From positions 1 to 64,000 of the forward strand of contig JAFLSV010000002.1 of the NCBI GenBank assembly GCA_022510785.1: a stretch of DNA of 64,000 nt, given 5' to 3'. The translations under genes and the position numbers were made by a program. Position 1 is the first letter of the stretch; each line of letters opens with the position of its first letter. Positions 25,765 to 34,031 of this stretch are shown piece after piece. This stretch comes from Desulfovibrionaceae bacterium. GTDB taxonomy: Bacteria; Desulfobacterota; Desulfovibrionia; Desulfovibrionales; Desulfovibrionaceae. The notes under the pieces are model-generated. The model searched no databases and was not told where the DNA came from. It was given only the letters and a program-made list of their open reading frames with translations.

Positions 25765-26889
25765 ATGTACTACGCATCAGTATGCGCCATTGCCAAAGAT
25801 GAAGATCTTGATATTAAAGAATGGATAATATATCATTTGGCTATAGGATTTGAGCATTTTTTGATTTATGATAACAATAGTATAAATCCTTTAAAATATA
25901 AATTAAAGCAATTTATAGATAATAAAATTGTTACAGTTGTAGATTTAACACTTACAAAAAATCAGCAATTGTCTGCCTATATGAATGCGATTACTGAATG
26001 GGGGATGAATACAAAATGGCTTGCCTTTATAGATATTGATGAATTTTTTGTTCCAGTTTTAAAATCAGATATTCGGGATATCCTTGATGACTATATATCC
26101 TATGGAGGTTTGGGCGTCAACTGGAATGTTTTCAGTTCCAATGGCCATATTTCAAGACCTTCCGGTGGAATTCTTAAAAATTATACGTCGTGCCTTGGAT
26201 TAAATGGTCATATAAAGAGCATTGTCCGTCCAAAATTAATACAATATCCTGTATCTGCTCATCATTTTAAATACAAAGATGGGTTTTGTTGTGTTAATGA
26301 GGATTTTATTCCTATAAAGACATTCCATACATATCCTATTGGCGAAAAATTAAGGATTAATCATTATTATTATAAATCTCAATATGATTTTTATAATAAA
26401 ATTAATAGAGGTCTTGGGACGCAAATGAAATCAGGAGCTGAAAGAAAAATTGAAAAATTTTATTCACATTTGTCTTTAGATACTTTTACAGATAACTCTA
26501 TATTAAAATTTAATTCATTATGTGACAAATTTTCAAAGTTACCAATAACGTATCTTGAAAAAATTATCCATGCTGATGCATCACAAAATTTAATAAATGG
26601 AATAAAAGATATCAATACTTATATTTCAGTCAATGAATATTCCAAGGCATTTGATGCCTATAAAAGATTAGTTCGCTATTATCCCGTTTTTCAGCTTAAG
26701 TTAATTGGTGCCAATCTCTGCTTCCTTCAAAATAAGCTGCAAGCAGGATTGAATATTTTACAGGAAATGATGAAAGATGGCAATCTGTCCGAAGACGAAC
26801 TTAAACAGTGTTATTCTGTACTAAAAAATTACTATGTCGCAATGGATAAAGCATCCATTGCCAATCAGATAAGTGACTATATAACATAA
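25765..26889 (+). CDS. Glycosyltransferase, family 2/92-like, AT-rich
   Basis: The 374-residue protein has the N-terminus of Glyco_tranf_2_4/GT92-type enzymes: ASVCAIAKDEDLDIKEWIIY, then FLIYDNNS, and a metal-binding DxD-type motif in FIDIDEFFVP near residue 93. The last 90 residues are helical and look like TPR units. The gene is very AT-rich and stands between GC-rich neighbours, so it was probably acquired by transfer. AGGAA lies before the ATG. It probably adds a sugar to a surface glycan or a flagellar protein. It is convergent with motB, 19 bases apart. Confidence 0.82.
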   Translation: MYYASVCAIAKDEDLDIKEWIIYHLAIGFEHFLIYDNNSINPLKYKLKQFIDNKIVTVVDLTLTKNQQLSAYMNAITEWGMNTKWLAFIDIDEFFVPVLKSDIRDILDDYISYGGLGVNWNVFSSNGHISRPSGGILKNYTSCLGLNGHIKSIVRPKLIQYPVSAHHFKYKDGFCCVNEDFIPIKTFHTYPIGEKLRINHYYYKSQYDFYNKINRGLGTQMKSGAERKIEKFYSHLSLDTFTDNSILKFNSLCDKFSKLPITYLEKIIHADASQNLINGIKDINTYISVNEYSKAFDAYKRLVRYYPVFQLKLIGANLCFLQNKLQAGLNILQEMMKDGNLSEDELKQCYSVLKNYYVAMDKASIANQISDYIT

Positions 26890-26908
26890 TAATTTTGTGC
26901 GTTGCACA

Positions 26909-27622
26909 CTAATATTCCATGCGGGATACGCTGGCTTCCGGGCGATGGAAGTAAAACTCCACCCGCCGGTTGCGGCTCAGGCTCACTTCGGAGGTGCCCG
27001 GCTGCACAGGGCGGGTGTCAGCGTAGGCCACGGCCCGAAGCCGGGTGGGCATGATGCCGTGTTCCGCCAGATAGTTGACGGTTGCGGCCGCCCGCGCCGC
27101 GGACAGTTCCCAGGCCGACGCATGCGGTGACCGGGTGGATTCCGCCGCATCGGCGTGCCCGCGCACCACCAGATACACATTGTATTCCCGCAGCACATCC
27201 ATGACGCCATCCAGCATGGTGCGGCCGGTGTCTGTCAGCTCAGCCATACCGGGGTCGAACAGCACACTGTTATTGACCCTGAGCAGCACGCCCATGTCGT
27301 CGGAAGACAGGTTTGAGGCGTTGCGCAGCGTGGTGTCCGCCATAATTATGCCCTGCAGCTTCTGGCTGATGGCTCCCCGCTGTGACTGGGCCAGTCCTGG
27401 GCCGGAACCGCCCTGGAAATCAACCCCACCCACGCCGCTGTTCAGGGAGCCGCGGGATGAGGGAGAGGCGGCCTTGGGCTGAAGCGTGGCTTCCTCCGCA
27501 AAGTATTCGGCCAGGCCCTGCTTGGTTTCGGGGGGAACCATGTTCAGAATCCACATGAGCAGAAAAAAGGCCATGAGGGCGGTCACAAAGTCGGCATAGG
27601 CCACTTTCCAGGCGCTGCTCAT
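26909..27622 (-). CDS. motB: Flagellar motor stator protein MotB
   Basis: The 237-residue stator subunit has one N-terminal membrane helix with the proton-binding aspartate, YADFVTALMAFFLLMWIL, and a C-terminal OmpA-like peptidoglycan-binding domain (VRGHADAAE, ELSAARAAATVNYL, NRRVEFYF). The plug and linker region (about 45-100) is rich in Gly and Ser. The start overlaps the motA stop by four bases (ATGA). It is somewhat shorter than enterobacterial MotB (about 300), but all core parts are present. Confidence 0.93.
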   Translation of the reverse strand: MSSAWKVAYADFVTALMAFFLLMWILNMVPPETKQGLAEYFAEEATLQPKAASPSSRGSLNSGVGGVDFQGGSGPGLAQSQRGAISQKLQGIIMADTTLRNASNLSSDDMGVLLRVNNSVLFDPGMAELTDTGRTMLDGVMDVLREYNVYLVVRGHADAAESTRSPHASAWELSAARAAATVNYLAEHGIMPTRLRAVAYADTRPVQPGTSEVSLSRNRRVEFYFHRPEASVSRMEY

Positions 27623-28467
27623 GCCTTCCTCACATATTCTTCCATTTCTGCGAAATCCGGGCGGTAGGTCTGGGGGATGGAACGACGCCCGTATTCCACG
27701 GCGATAATGGGTGCGGCTCCGCGCAGCGCTGCGGCCATGGCCTCCTTGATGGCATGGCGGTAAACATGTTCTTCAATGGCACAGCGCTCCAGTCTGTCGC
27801 CGACGGGGCCGAAAATGCCATAGCAGCACAGGATGCCGATAAAAGTGCCAATCAGGGCCGCGCCGATGTGGTGCCCCAGCACCTCCGGTGCTTCGTTGAG
27901 CATGGACATGGTGAGAACCACACCCAGAACGGCGGCCACAATGCCCATGCCGGGCAGGGACTCGGCCATGTGGGCGATGCCGTGAGCCGGGATCAGATCT
28001 TCCTCATGCGTGATGTGCATGTCGAGCTTCATCAGGCTTTCCATTTCGCTCTGGTCGCCTGTGATTACATACACGCGCAGGGTGTCGGCAATAAAGTTCA
28101 CCACGCGGGGATTGCCGGCAATGGTGGGATATTTGTTGAACAGGGCGCTGGATTCGGGTTTTTCGATGTCCTGTTCCAGGCTCACGGGGCCATCGCGGTT
28201 CATTTTGTTAAAGATGGTGTAGAGCAGGGCCAGCATATCCAGATATTTTGTCTTGCTCATGCCGGGGTCAGAGGCAATGCGCTTTATGCCGCGTATGGTC
28301 AGCCCCCAGGAATATTTTGTCTGTGAGGCGAAAAAGGCCCCCAGCCCGGCCCCCACGATGATGACGATTTCAGCGGGCTGCCAGATCAGCATAGGGTTGC
28401 CGTTTTCCATCATGAACCCGCCGATCACAGACCCTATGACAATAATATAGCCTATGAGAAGAAACAT
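27619..28467 (-). CDS. motA: Flagellar motor stator protein MotA
   Basis: The 282-residue protein is the four-helix proton channel partner of MotB. The N-terminus LLIGYIIVIGSVIGGFMM, the QPAEIVIIVGAGLGAFF tract and the cytoplasmic loop with conserved charged residues are typical of MotA. Helices 3 and 4 follow near residues 165-215 (GMGIVAAVLGVVLTMSML, then IGAALIGTFIGILCCYGIF). It is translationally coupled to motB. The pair stands alone, away from the other flagellar genes in the window. Confidence 0.95.
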   Translation of the reverse strand: MFLLIGYIIVIGSVIGGFMMENGNPMLIWQPAEIVIIVGAGLGAFFASQTKYSWGLTIRGIKRIASDPGMSKTKYLDMLALLYTIFNKMNRDGPVSLEQDIEKPESSALFNKYPTIAGNPRVVNFIADTLRVYVITGDQSEMESLMKLDMHITHEEDLIPAHGIAHMAESLPGMGIVAAVLGVVLTMSMLNEAPEVLGHHIGAALIGTFIGILCCYGIFGPVGDRLERCAIEEHVYRHAIKEAMAAALRGAAPIIAVEYGRRSIPQTYRPDFAEMEEYVRKA

Positions 28468-28535
28468 GCGCTGCTCGCTTTCCTCATACGGAAACGGGCG
28501 ATGCCCGAAATGAGGGCAACGCCGATTTTCTGAAA

Positions 28536-28564
28536 GGCATATCTCATTAACGCGGAGAGGTCAA
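28536..28564 (-). promoter_or_regulatory. Putative promoter of motAB
   Basis: On the minus strand TTGACC (28559-28564) is followed after 17 bases by TATGCC (28536-28541). motA starts about 70 bases downstream. A flagellar sigma-28 promoter would also be expected here, but its GCCGATAA-like -10 is not seen. Confidence 0.35.
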
Positions 28565-28814
28565 AAAAAGGAACTACCAGGCATCCGCTTGTTTTTTGAG
28601 GCCGGGTAGGGCACAAGAACCCTGTTTCTGCCGGCGTATGTCCGGAACTGTCGCGCGGAGAATGTGCCGGGCGGTATGCGGGGCGGCAGTCTGCCCTGCC
28701 TGGCGCTCTGAATGGGTTCTGCGGAAAGGCGTGTCCATGTTGCGGGAAAACCATGCGTCTTGTGGCGTGTGCTTCCTGCGGGCACGCCCGGACGCGGGCG
28801 TGAATGGGGTATGT
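28565..28814. other. Intergenic between motA and uppP
   Basis: The two genes diverge and the space, together with the motA promoter, totals about 350 bases. The uppP frame is open through most of it, but the coding start at 28815 is supported by the protein family. No other structure was recognised. Confidence 0.4.
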
Positions 28815-29627
28815 ATGGACAATGTGTGGATGGCGGCTCTGCTGGGTCTGGTGGAAGGGCTTACGGAATTTTTGCCGGTATCGTCCACCGGACATCTCAT
28901 ACTGGTGGGAGATGCGCTGGGGCTGTATGGTTCCCGGGTCGCTACCTTTGAAATCGTCATTCAGTTCGGGGCCATTCTGGCCGTGCTGCTCCTGTATTGG
29001 GGGCGTTTCTGGGGGCTGCTGCGATCCCGGCCCCATCGGGCATTTTCCGGGCTTCGGGGCATAGCCCTGCTGATGGTCACCACCCTGCCCGGGGCGCTTT
29101 TGGGGCTGGCGGCCAGTTCTTGTATCAAGTCGCTGTTTTCGCCGTCGTGCGTCATGGTCTCGCTGGGCGTCGGCGCGTTGTGCATGCTGCTGGCAGAATG
29201 GTGGGTCGCCCGTCATCAGCCCGCCCGCGCCCATGCTCCGTCCGGCCTTGATGAGCTGACTTTCCGGCAGGCCCTCGGGGTGGGCTGCTTCCAGTGCCTG
29301 GCCCTGTGGCCGGGCTTTTCCCGTTCCGCGGCCACCATCATGGGCGGCATGCTGCTGGGCTTGCGCCGCGAGCTTGCCGCCGAGTATTCCTTTATCGCCG
29401 CGGTGCCGCTCATTGTGGGAGCGGCGGGGTATGATCTGCTTAAGTCCCTTCCTCTGTTCAGCCTTGCCGATCTGCCCTTTTTTGCCGTGGGCACGGCGCT
29501 GGCCTTTGTCTCCGCCGTGGCGGCCATCAAAACTTTCATCAGGCTGCTTGGGCGTGTAACGTTGCGGCCCTTTGCCCTGTATCGCCTGCTGCTCATTGTG
29601 CCGGTGTACTGGTTTCTGGTGCGCTGA
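28815..29627 (+). CDS. uppP: Undecaprenyl-diphosphate phosphatase UppP (BacA)
   Basis: The 270-residue membrane enzyme releases phosphate from undecaprenyl pyrophosphate so the lipid carrier can be reused for peptidoglycan and O-antigen synthesis. The two catalytic motifs are present: EGLTEFLPVSSTGHLIL at residues 15-31 and PGFSRSAATIMGGMLLG near 160-176. About eight helices are apparent. The frame is open 73 codons upstream, but the ATG at 28815 gives MDNVWMAALLGLVEG, the family N-terminus. UppS, which makes the carrier, is encoded at 43.5 kb. Confidence 0.94.
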   Translation: MDNVWMAALLGLVEGLTEFLPVSSTGHLILVGDALGLYGSRVATFEIVIQFGAILAVLLLYWGRFWGLLRSRPHRAFSGLRGIALLMVTTLPGALLGLAASSCIKSLFSPSCVMVSLGVGALCMLLAEWWVARHQPARAHAPSGLDELTFRQALGVGCFQCLALWPGFSRSAATIMGGMLLGLRRELAAEYSFIAAVPLIVGAAGYDLLKSLPLFSLADLPFFAVGTALAFVSAVAAIKTFIRLLGRVTLRPFALYRLLLIVPVYWFLVR

Positions 29628-29705
29628 CCCGACCCGGGCCGCGGATCGGTCTTGGCGCCTGCCTGCCACCGGGGGCACCCGGCATCTGAAATGCGCAAAA
29701 AAGAC

Positions 29706-29734
29706 TTGTCAAAATTTCGGACTTCTCCTATAAG
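29706..29734 (+). promoter_or_regulatory. Strong sigma-70 promoter of tRNA-Met
   Basis: TTGTCA (29706-29711) and TATAAG (29729-29734) are separated by 17 bases; each box matches five of six consensus bases. The tRNA 5' end follows 28 bases after the -10 box. Confidence 0.8.
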
Positions 29735-29761
29735 GGGCTTTCTTGCGACATGATCGCCTGT

Positions 29762-29838
29762 GGCAGGGTAGCTCAGTTGGTCAGAGCATACGGTTCATAC
29801 CCGTAGTGTCGAGAGTTCAAATCTCCCCCCTGCTACCA
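29762..29838 (+). tRNA. tRNA-Met(CAT), elongator type
   Basis: A 77-base cloverleaf with acceptor GGCAGGG/CCCTGCT, discriminator A and encoded CCA, T-loop GTTCAAATC and anticodon loop TTCATAC in stem ACGG/CCGT. The initiator-specific features (mismatched first pair, three GC pairs below the anticodon) are absent. A CAT anticodon could also belong to tRNA-Ile2 after lysidine modification; elongator Met is favoured. Confidence 0.9.
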
Positions 29839-29852
29839 CCAGAGATGTCAAC

Positions 29853-29894
29853 GAGGCCCAAGGGTGTGCAAAAAACCTTGGGCCTCCTGATTTT
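29853..29894 (+). terminator. Terminator after tRNA-Met
   Basis: An 11-bp perfect stem GAGGCCCAAGG/CCTTGGGCCTC (29853-29863 with 29876-29886) with a loop of 12 bases is followed by CTGATTTT. It lies 14 bases after the tRNA. Confidence 0.75.
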
Positions 29895-29943
29895 GCGGGA
29901 ACTGTGCCGGTCAATGCCATAGCTGAGGATCTCTTTTGGGCGA

Positions 29944-30795
29944 TCAGCTTTCCAGTTTTTCGCGCACGGTTTCAGCCAGCTTGAGGAAGGCCCGCTTGGC
30001 CGCCGTATCTTCGGCCATGCGCACAATGGGTTCTCCCCGGTCGGCGGCGACCACCGCGGCCGGATCCAGGGGAATGGCGCCAAGGCAGGGCAGGTGGTAC
30101 GCCTGGGCCAGCGCTTCCCCCCCGCCCCGGGCGAACAGATCGATTTGGCCCCCGCAATGCGGACAGACAAGGCCGCTCATATTTTCCACCACGCCAAGCA
30201 CCCGGGCCTTGACTCGGGCCAGAAAGTCCAGGGCCTTGCGCACATCGGCCAGTGAAATTTCCTGCGGCGTCGTGACCACAAGACAGCGTGCCTCCGGAAT
30301 GACGTCAAGCACGGTCATGTGTTCATCGCCGGTGCCGGGAGGGGAGTCGATGATCAGGTAGTCCAGAGCGCCCCATTTCACGTCGGACAAAAATTGCAGG
30401 ATGGCCTGGGTTTTCATGGGGCCGCGCCACATGACGGCAGAGTCGCGGTCGGGCAGGAAGGATTCCACGGAAACAACCCACAGGTTGGCGCCGCCGGACA
30501 CAGGCAGTATTGTGCCGGTTCCGTCGCTGTCCGCGCGGGAAGACAGTCCAAGCAGGCGCGGCACGCTGGGGCCGTGCAGATCCACATCCAGAATTCCCAC
30601 GCTATGGCCGTGGCTGGCCAGGGCGGCGGCCAGGTTAACCGTGACCGAACTTTTGCCCACCCCTCCCTTGCCGCTCATCACGAACAGCTTGTGCTGTATT
30701 CCCGTTAGTGTTCTGGCAATGAGCTTTTTCTGCAGGGTCATGGTCGTGGGAATGAAGGCTGACCTGGGCGGCGTTCCGCCGGAGCATGAAGACAT
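29944..30795 (-). CDS. mrp: Mrp/NBP35-family iron-sulfur cluster carrier ATPase
   Basis: The 283-residue P-loop ATPase belongs to the Mrp/ApbC group that carries and delivers [4Fe-4S] clusters to apoproteins. The deviant Walker A motif MSGKGGVGKSSV lies at about residues 27-38, LDVDLHGPSVPRL follows, and the bridging-cluster cysteines are in CPHCGGQ near residue 205. AGGAAGG precedes the ATG at 30795; longer starts do not add conserved sequence. An iron-sulfur carrier fits a sulfate reducer with many ferredoxin-linked enzymes. Confidence 0.93.
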   Translation of the reverse strand: MSSCSGGTPPRSAFIPTTMTLQKKLIARTLTGIQHKLFVMSGKGGVGKSSVTVNLAAALASHGHSVGILDVDLHGPSVPRLLGLSSRADSDGTGTILPVSGGANLWVVSVESFLPDRDSAVMWRGPMKTQAILQFLSDVKWGALDYLIIDSPPGTGDEHMTVLDVIPEARCLVVTTPQEISLADVRKALDFLARVKARVLGVVENMSGLVCPHCGGQIDLFARGGGEALAQAYHLPCLGAIPLDPAAVVAADRGEPIVRMAEDTAAKRAFLKLAETVREKLES

Positions 30796-30880
30796 GGCAT
30801 ATCCTTCCTGAAGCGATGGTGGGGAGCATTCTGCGCGGCATGGCCGCCAGGCGGCGTGCCGGCTCTTCCGGGCGGGCGTC

Positions 30881-31831
30881 TCAGCGGCCTGTCGTTCCGG
30901 GGATATAGTCCTTTGAAAGGCGTCTGTCCATGACGGTGAGGGGAGTATTCCCGGGCATGGCGCAAGGATGCGCGGATTTGACGGGAGCATAAGGCCCGGC
31001 TGCGGTTCCGGCAGATTCGTCCATCCAGTCATCGAACGGCATCCAGGTAAATTCCTTCATCAGCTGCCGCCATTTGACCCCGGCCGACTTCAGTCCATAG
31101 TGGTAGAGGAAGGCGTTGACGGGTTCCAGCTTGAGGCGGGGCTGCCCTGTGTCGATGTCGCGCGGGTGCAGGTACACCACGGCCGGGTGGCCTTGGGTGT
31201 TGAGCCGCCGGATTTCACGCTGGATGTACCAGTAGGGCAGGATCCGGAAAAAACCGCCGCCGCAGAAGGCTGTACGAATGCCGAGTATGACCGAGGTGGA
31301 TACCGGAATTTCGTGCAAACGTCCTTCGGGGAATTCCATAACGCACGGATAGGGCGACGCGCCGGGAATGCCGCCCAGGCTGCGAAGCCCCGGGAACAGG
31401 CTGGAATCCACAGTGTAGCCGGCTTGACGCACGGCCCGAAAAAACCAGGTATCCTGGGGGCGCACCGAAAAGCCCGGCGCGCGATAGGCCCGCACAGGCA
31501 GGCCGCAGCAGTCTTCCAAAAGTTTCCGGCATCGTTCGGCATCCTGGCGGAAGGCGTGCGGCCCCAGCCGGAACACCGGTTCGTGATACATGCCGTGGCT
31601 GGCGATTTTGTGGCCGGCTGCGGCCACATCACGGATAAGCTGCGGAAACTTCTGGGCCACCCAGCCCAGACAAAAGAATGTGGCTTTGTGGCTGCCCAGT
31701 GTCCCCAGCAAGGTTTCTGTCATGCGGCATACATGAGAGTCCAGCCGATCCCAGGCGGAGGGCGGGCAGGAATGGATTGAACCGATAAAGTGGAAATAAT
31801 CTTCCAAGTCGATGGATAACAGATTGCGCAT
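30881..31831 (-). CDS. Polysaccharide deacetylase (DUF3473/XrtA-type)
   Basis: The 316-residue protein has the NodB-type metal-dependent deacetylase fold. The metal-binding and catalytic tracts are LSIDLEDYFHF at residues 4-14, ATFFCLGWVAQKFP, HKIASHGMYHEPVF (near 75-88) and RAPGFSVRPQDTWFF. The C-terminal part (DUF3473) includes VVYLHPRDIDTGQPRL. No signal peptide is seen. Relatives usually sit in exopolysaccharide/exosortase loci and remove acetyl groups from a glycan. The gene overlaps the upstream glycosyltransferase gene by one base (TAATG), which argues for a joint task. Confidence 0.88.
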   Translation of the reverse strand: MRNLLSIDLEDYFHFIGSIHSCPPSAWDRLDSHVCRMTETLLGTLGSHKATFFCLGWVAQKFPQLIRDVAAAGHKIASHGMYHEPVFRLGPHAFRQDAERCRKLLEDCCGLPVRAYRAPGFSVRPQDTWFFRAVRQAGYTVDSSLFPGLRSLGGIPGASPYPCVMEFPEGRLHEIPVSTSVILGIRTAFCGGGFFRILPYWYIQREIRRLNTQGHPAVVYLHPRDIDTGQPRLKLEPVNAFLYHYGLKSAGVKWRQLMKEFTWMPFDDWMDESAGTAAGPYAPVKSAHPCAMPGNTPLTVMDRRLSKDYIPGTTGR

Positions 31832-32937
31832 TATTTACCCTTTTCACGACTCAGAACCTGAGCTTCGGCCAGGTCATACGTTTCACGCGGGCAGGCCGCG
31901 GGGCCGAACACAATTTCCCGCTGCACGGTGAAGGTGAGCAGATACAGCGAGCTTTCCACCAGCACTTTGGCCCCGTAAACAGGGAGGCTCAGGGTGCGAT
32001 GCAAAAAGTCGATGCCGATATAGGCCAGCATCGCCATGCTTATTTCAAAGAGCAGGTAGGGCATCAGCGATTGCCAGCCTTTGTCCGAGGGAAAAACAAA
32101 GCTCCGGTTGATGCCGTAATTGACCGCCCACGAGCAGCCTCGCCCCAGCGCCATGCTTGGGGCGAGCGTCAGGCCGAGCATGGTGCAGGTCATGAACACC
32201 GCGTAATCCACCCCGGCCGTGAGCAAGGACGAGAGGTTATAGCGCAGGAAGACCAGATAGATTTTCATGGAATCCAGCAGCGGATGAAAATGGGAACTGC
32301 GGTTGCCGTCGATATAAACGGTGTCAATGGGCACTTCCGCCACGGGGATGCGCTCTTTCTTGGCGAGAATGAGCATATCCAGCTCAAAATCATACCCCGT
32401 GGTGCGCAGGCGGAGCAGTTTGGGCACAAGGAACAGGGGAATGCCCCGCAGACCGGTCTGCGTATCACTGATATTGAGTCCGGCCAGTACGCGCATGACC
32501 AGACGGGTGGTAATATTGCCCATCCGGCTGCGCAGGGGGGTGTTTTGGCCAAAGCTTCGGCAGCCCAGGATTAGGGCACGGGGATTTTCAAGCAGACGGG
32601 CTGCTGTGGCCAGCACGTCTTTAACCAGATGCTGGCCGTCGGCGTCCAGGGTAACGACCCCCACGCTGCGCGGAAAGGCGCGGGCAATATGCTTGAGGCC
32701 GGTGCGCAGGGCCATGCCCTTGCCCAGATTGGCAGGGTGGCGCAGCACAGTGGCTCCCATATCGGTGAGCTCCCGGAAAAACGGGTCATATTCCGCGCCG
32801 CTGCCGTCATTGACCACGACCACATGGGCTATCCGGCGCGAAGCCAGAAGAGCCCTGGCCGTGTCCAGAATGGCGGGTTCCGGTTTGTACGCGGGAATCA
32901 GGGCCACAGGCCGGCATACAGACAAAGGGGCTTCCAT
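31831..32937 (-). CDS. Glycosyltransferase family 2 fused to GtrA-like membrane domain
   Basis: The 368-residue protein starts with a GT-A domain of the dolichyl-phosphate sugar synthase type: ALIPAYKPEPAILDTARALL, then VVVVNDGSG, LDADGQHL with the DxD at about residue 100, and SRMGNITTRLVMRVL. A C-terminal membrane domain of about four helices (from about residue 230) is GtrA-like. Such fusions transfer a sugar to polyprenyl phosphate and flip or hold the product. The start ATG at 32937 has GGAG seven bases upstream; upstream ATGs do not. It is coupled to the deacetylase gene, so both probably modify one lipid-linked glycan. Confidence 0.88.
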   Translation of the reverse strand: MEAPLSVCRPVALIPAYKPEPAILDTARALLASRRIAHVVVVNDGSGAEYDPFFRELTDMGATVLRHPANLGKGMALRTGLKHIARAFPRSVGVVTLDADGQHLVKDVLATAARLLENPRALILGCRSFGQNTPLRSRMGNITTRLVMRVLAGLNISDTQTGLRGIPLFLVPKLLRLRTTGYDFELDMLILAKKERIPVAEVPIDTVYIDGNRSSHFHPLLDSMKIYLVFLRYNLSSLLTAGVDYAVFMTCTMLGLTLAPSMALGRGCSWAVNYGINRSFVFPSDKGWQSLMPYLLFEISMAMLAYIGIDFLHRTLSLPVYGAKVLVESSLYLLTFTVQREIVFGPAACPRETYDLAEAQVLSREKGK

Positions 32938-33305
32938 AGGCAATCTCCAGGTCACTGCGTATGACATAGCCCGCTTTCGGAGTGCAGGGCCATTATCTTT
33001 TTTGAGGAGACAGCCAGGGCCCTTTTGCGATGAATCGTCGCCAGCCGGGAATTTCCCGGTCAAAACGGCATGATGCCGCGGACACGATCCCGGTTCCTGC
33101 AAGGTGTCCGGAGCTTGAGCCGCGCCGTTCTGCTGGCGGCATCCCCGGCTCAATCCGGAAGCCGTGCCCGGATTGACCGGGCCTTCTGCGGGTATGACCG
33201 GCGTGCACGCGAACGACACCGGCGCCCGCTCGGGCTGGCCCCCATTTGCCAGAAGCCCGAACTTTCGGTACACAGGCCGAAACGGCTTTTTTCAGGCCGT
33301 AATTC
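32938..33305. other. Intergenic, no gene recognised
   Basis: This space lies between divergent genes (glycosyltransferase and cyclophilin). The glycosyltransferase frame stays open through it but without family sequence. Promoters of both genes are expected; no clear consensus could be identified. Confidence 0.4.
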
Positions 33306-33917
33306 ATGGAAAAGCGAGTCATGCGTATGCGCACCTGTATCACTGTATGCCTGGCGCTGGTTCTGACCCTCATGGGGCCGGGGCCGGGAAGCCGGGCGCA
33401 AGCTGCCGGAGGACATCCCGTGATTAAATTTCAGACCACCATGGGCGATATTGTCGTGGAGCTTGACGCCGAAAAGGCTCCCGTCACCGTGGAAAATTTT
33501 GTCCAGTATGTGAAGGACGGCCAGTATGACGGCGTTATTTTTCACCGGGTCATTCCCAATTTCATGATTCAGGGCGGCGGCTTTGACGCCGACATGAACC
33601 AGAAGGCCACCCGCGCCCCCATCAGGAACGAGGCTGACAACGGTCTGAAGAACGACAAATACACCATTGCCATGGCCCGCACGCCCGATCCCCATTCGGC
33701 GTCGGCCCAGTTCTTCATTAATGTGAAGGATAACGATTTCCTCAATTTCACCGCGCCCACGGTCAATGGCTGGGGCTACGCCGTGTTCGGCAAGGTTACC
33801 GAAGGCTTTGAGGTGGTGGACGCCATTGCCAGCGTGAAGACCGGCAATCGCGGGCCTTACGGCGATGTGCCCCTGGAGCCCGTCGTCATCACCAGGGCCG
33901 AAGTTGTGGAAGAATAA
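33306..33917 (+). CDS. ppiA: Secreted cyclophilin-type peptidyl-prolyl isomerase
   Basis: The protein of up to 203 residues is a cyclophilin with an N-terminal signal peptide ([17 protein letters not shown], cleaved near SRAQA-AGG), so it acts in the periplasm. The catalytic domain includes [15 protein letters not shown] with the active-site arginine, [18 protein letters not shown] and [13 protein letters not shown]. It catalyses cis-trans isomerisation of proline bonds during folding of exported proteins. Start choice is uncertain among ATGs at 33306, 33321 and 33327. The gene symbol follows E. coli PpiA by location and family and is tentative. Confidence 0.88.
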   Translation: MEKRVMRMRTCITVCLALVLTLMGPGPGSRAQAAGGHPVIKFQTTMGDIVVELDAEKAPVTVENFVQYVKDGQYDGVIFHRVIPNFMIQGGGFDADMNQKATRAPIRNEADNGLKNDKYTIAMARTPDPHSASAQFFINVKDNDFLNFTAPTVNGWGYAVFGKVTEGFEVVDAIASVKTGNRGPYGDVPLEPVVITRAEVVEE

Positions 33918-33953
33918 GGGCGCGAACCCGGCCAGGGTTATTCCCTGAACGCG

Positions 33954-33989
33954 CGAAAGGCGGGCAAGCCTGTGGCTGCCCGCCTTTCG
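33954..33989. terminator. Bidirectional terminator hairpin between ppiA and tyrS
   Basis: A perfect 13-bp stem CGAAAGGCGGGCA/TGCCCGCCTTTCG (33954-33966 with 33977-33989) with a ten-base loop lies between the convergent cyclophilin and tyrS genes. T-runs within the stem ends (TTT) suit both strands. Confidence 0.75.
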
Positions 33990-34031
33990 TGTTGTCCGTG
34001 TGTCACCAGGAGGGGAAGCGTTTCCGTCCTG

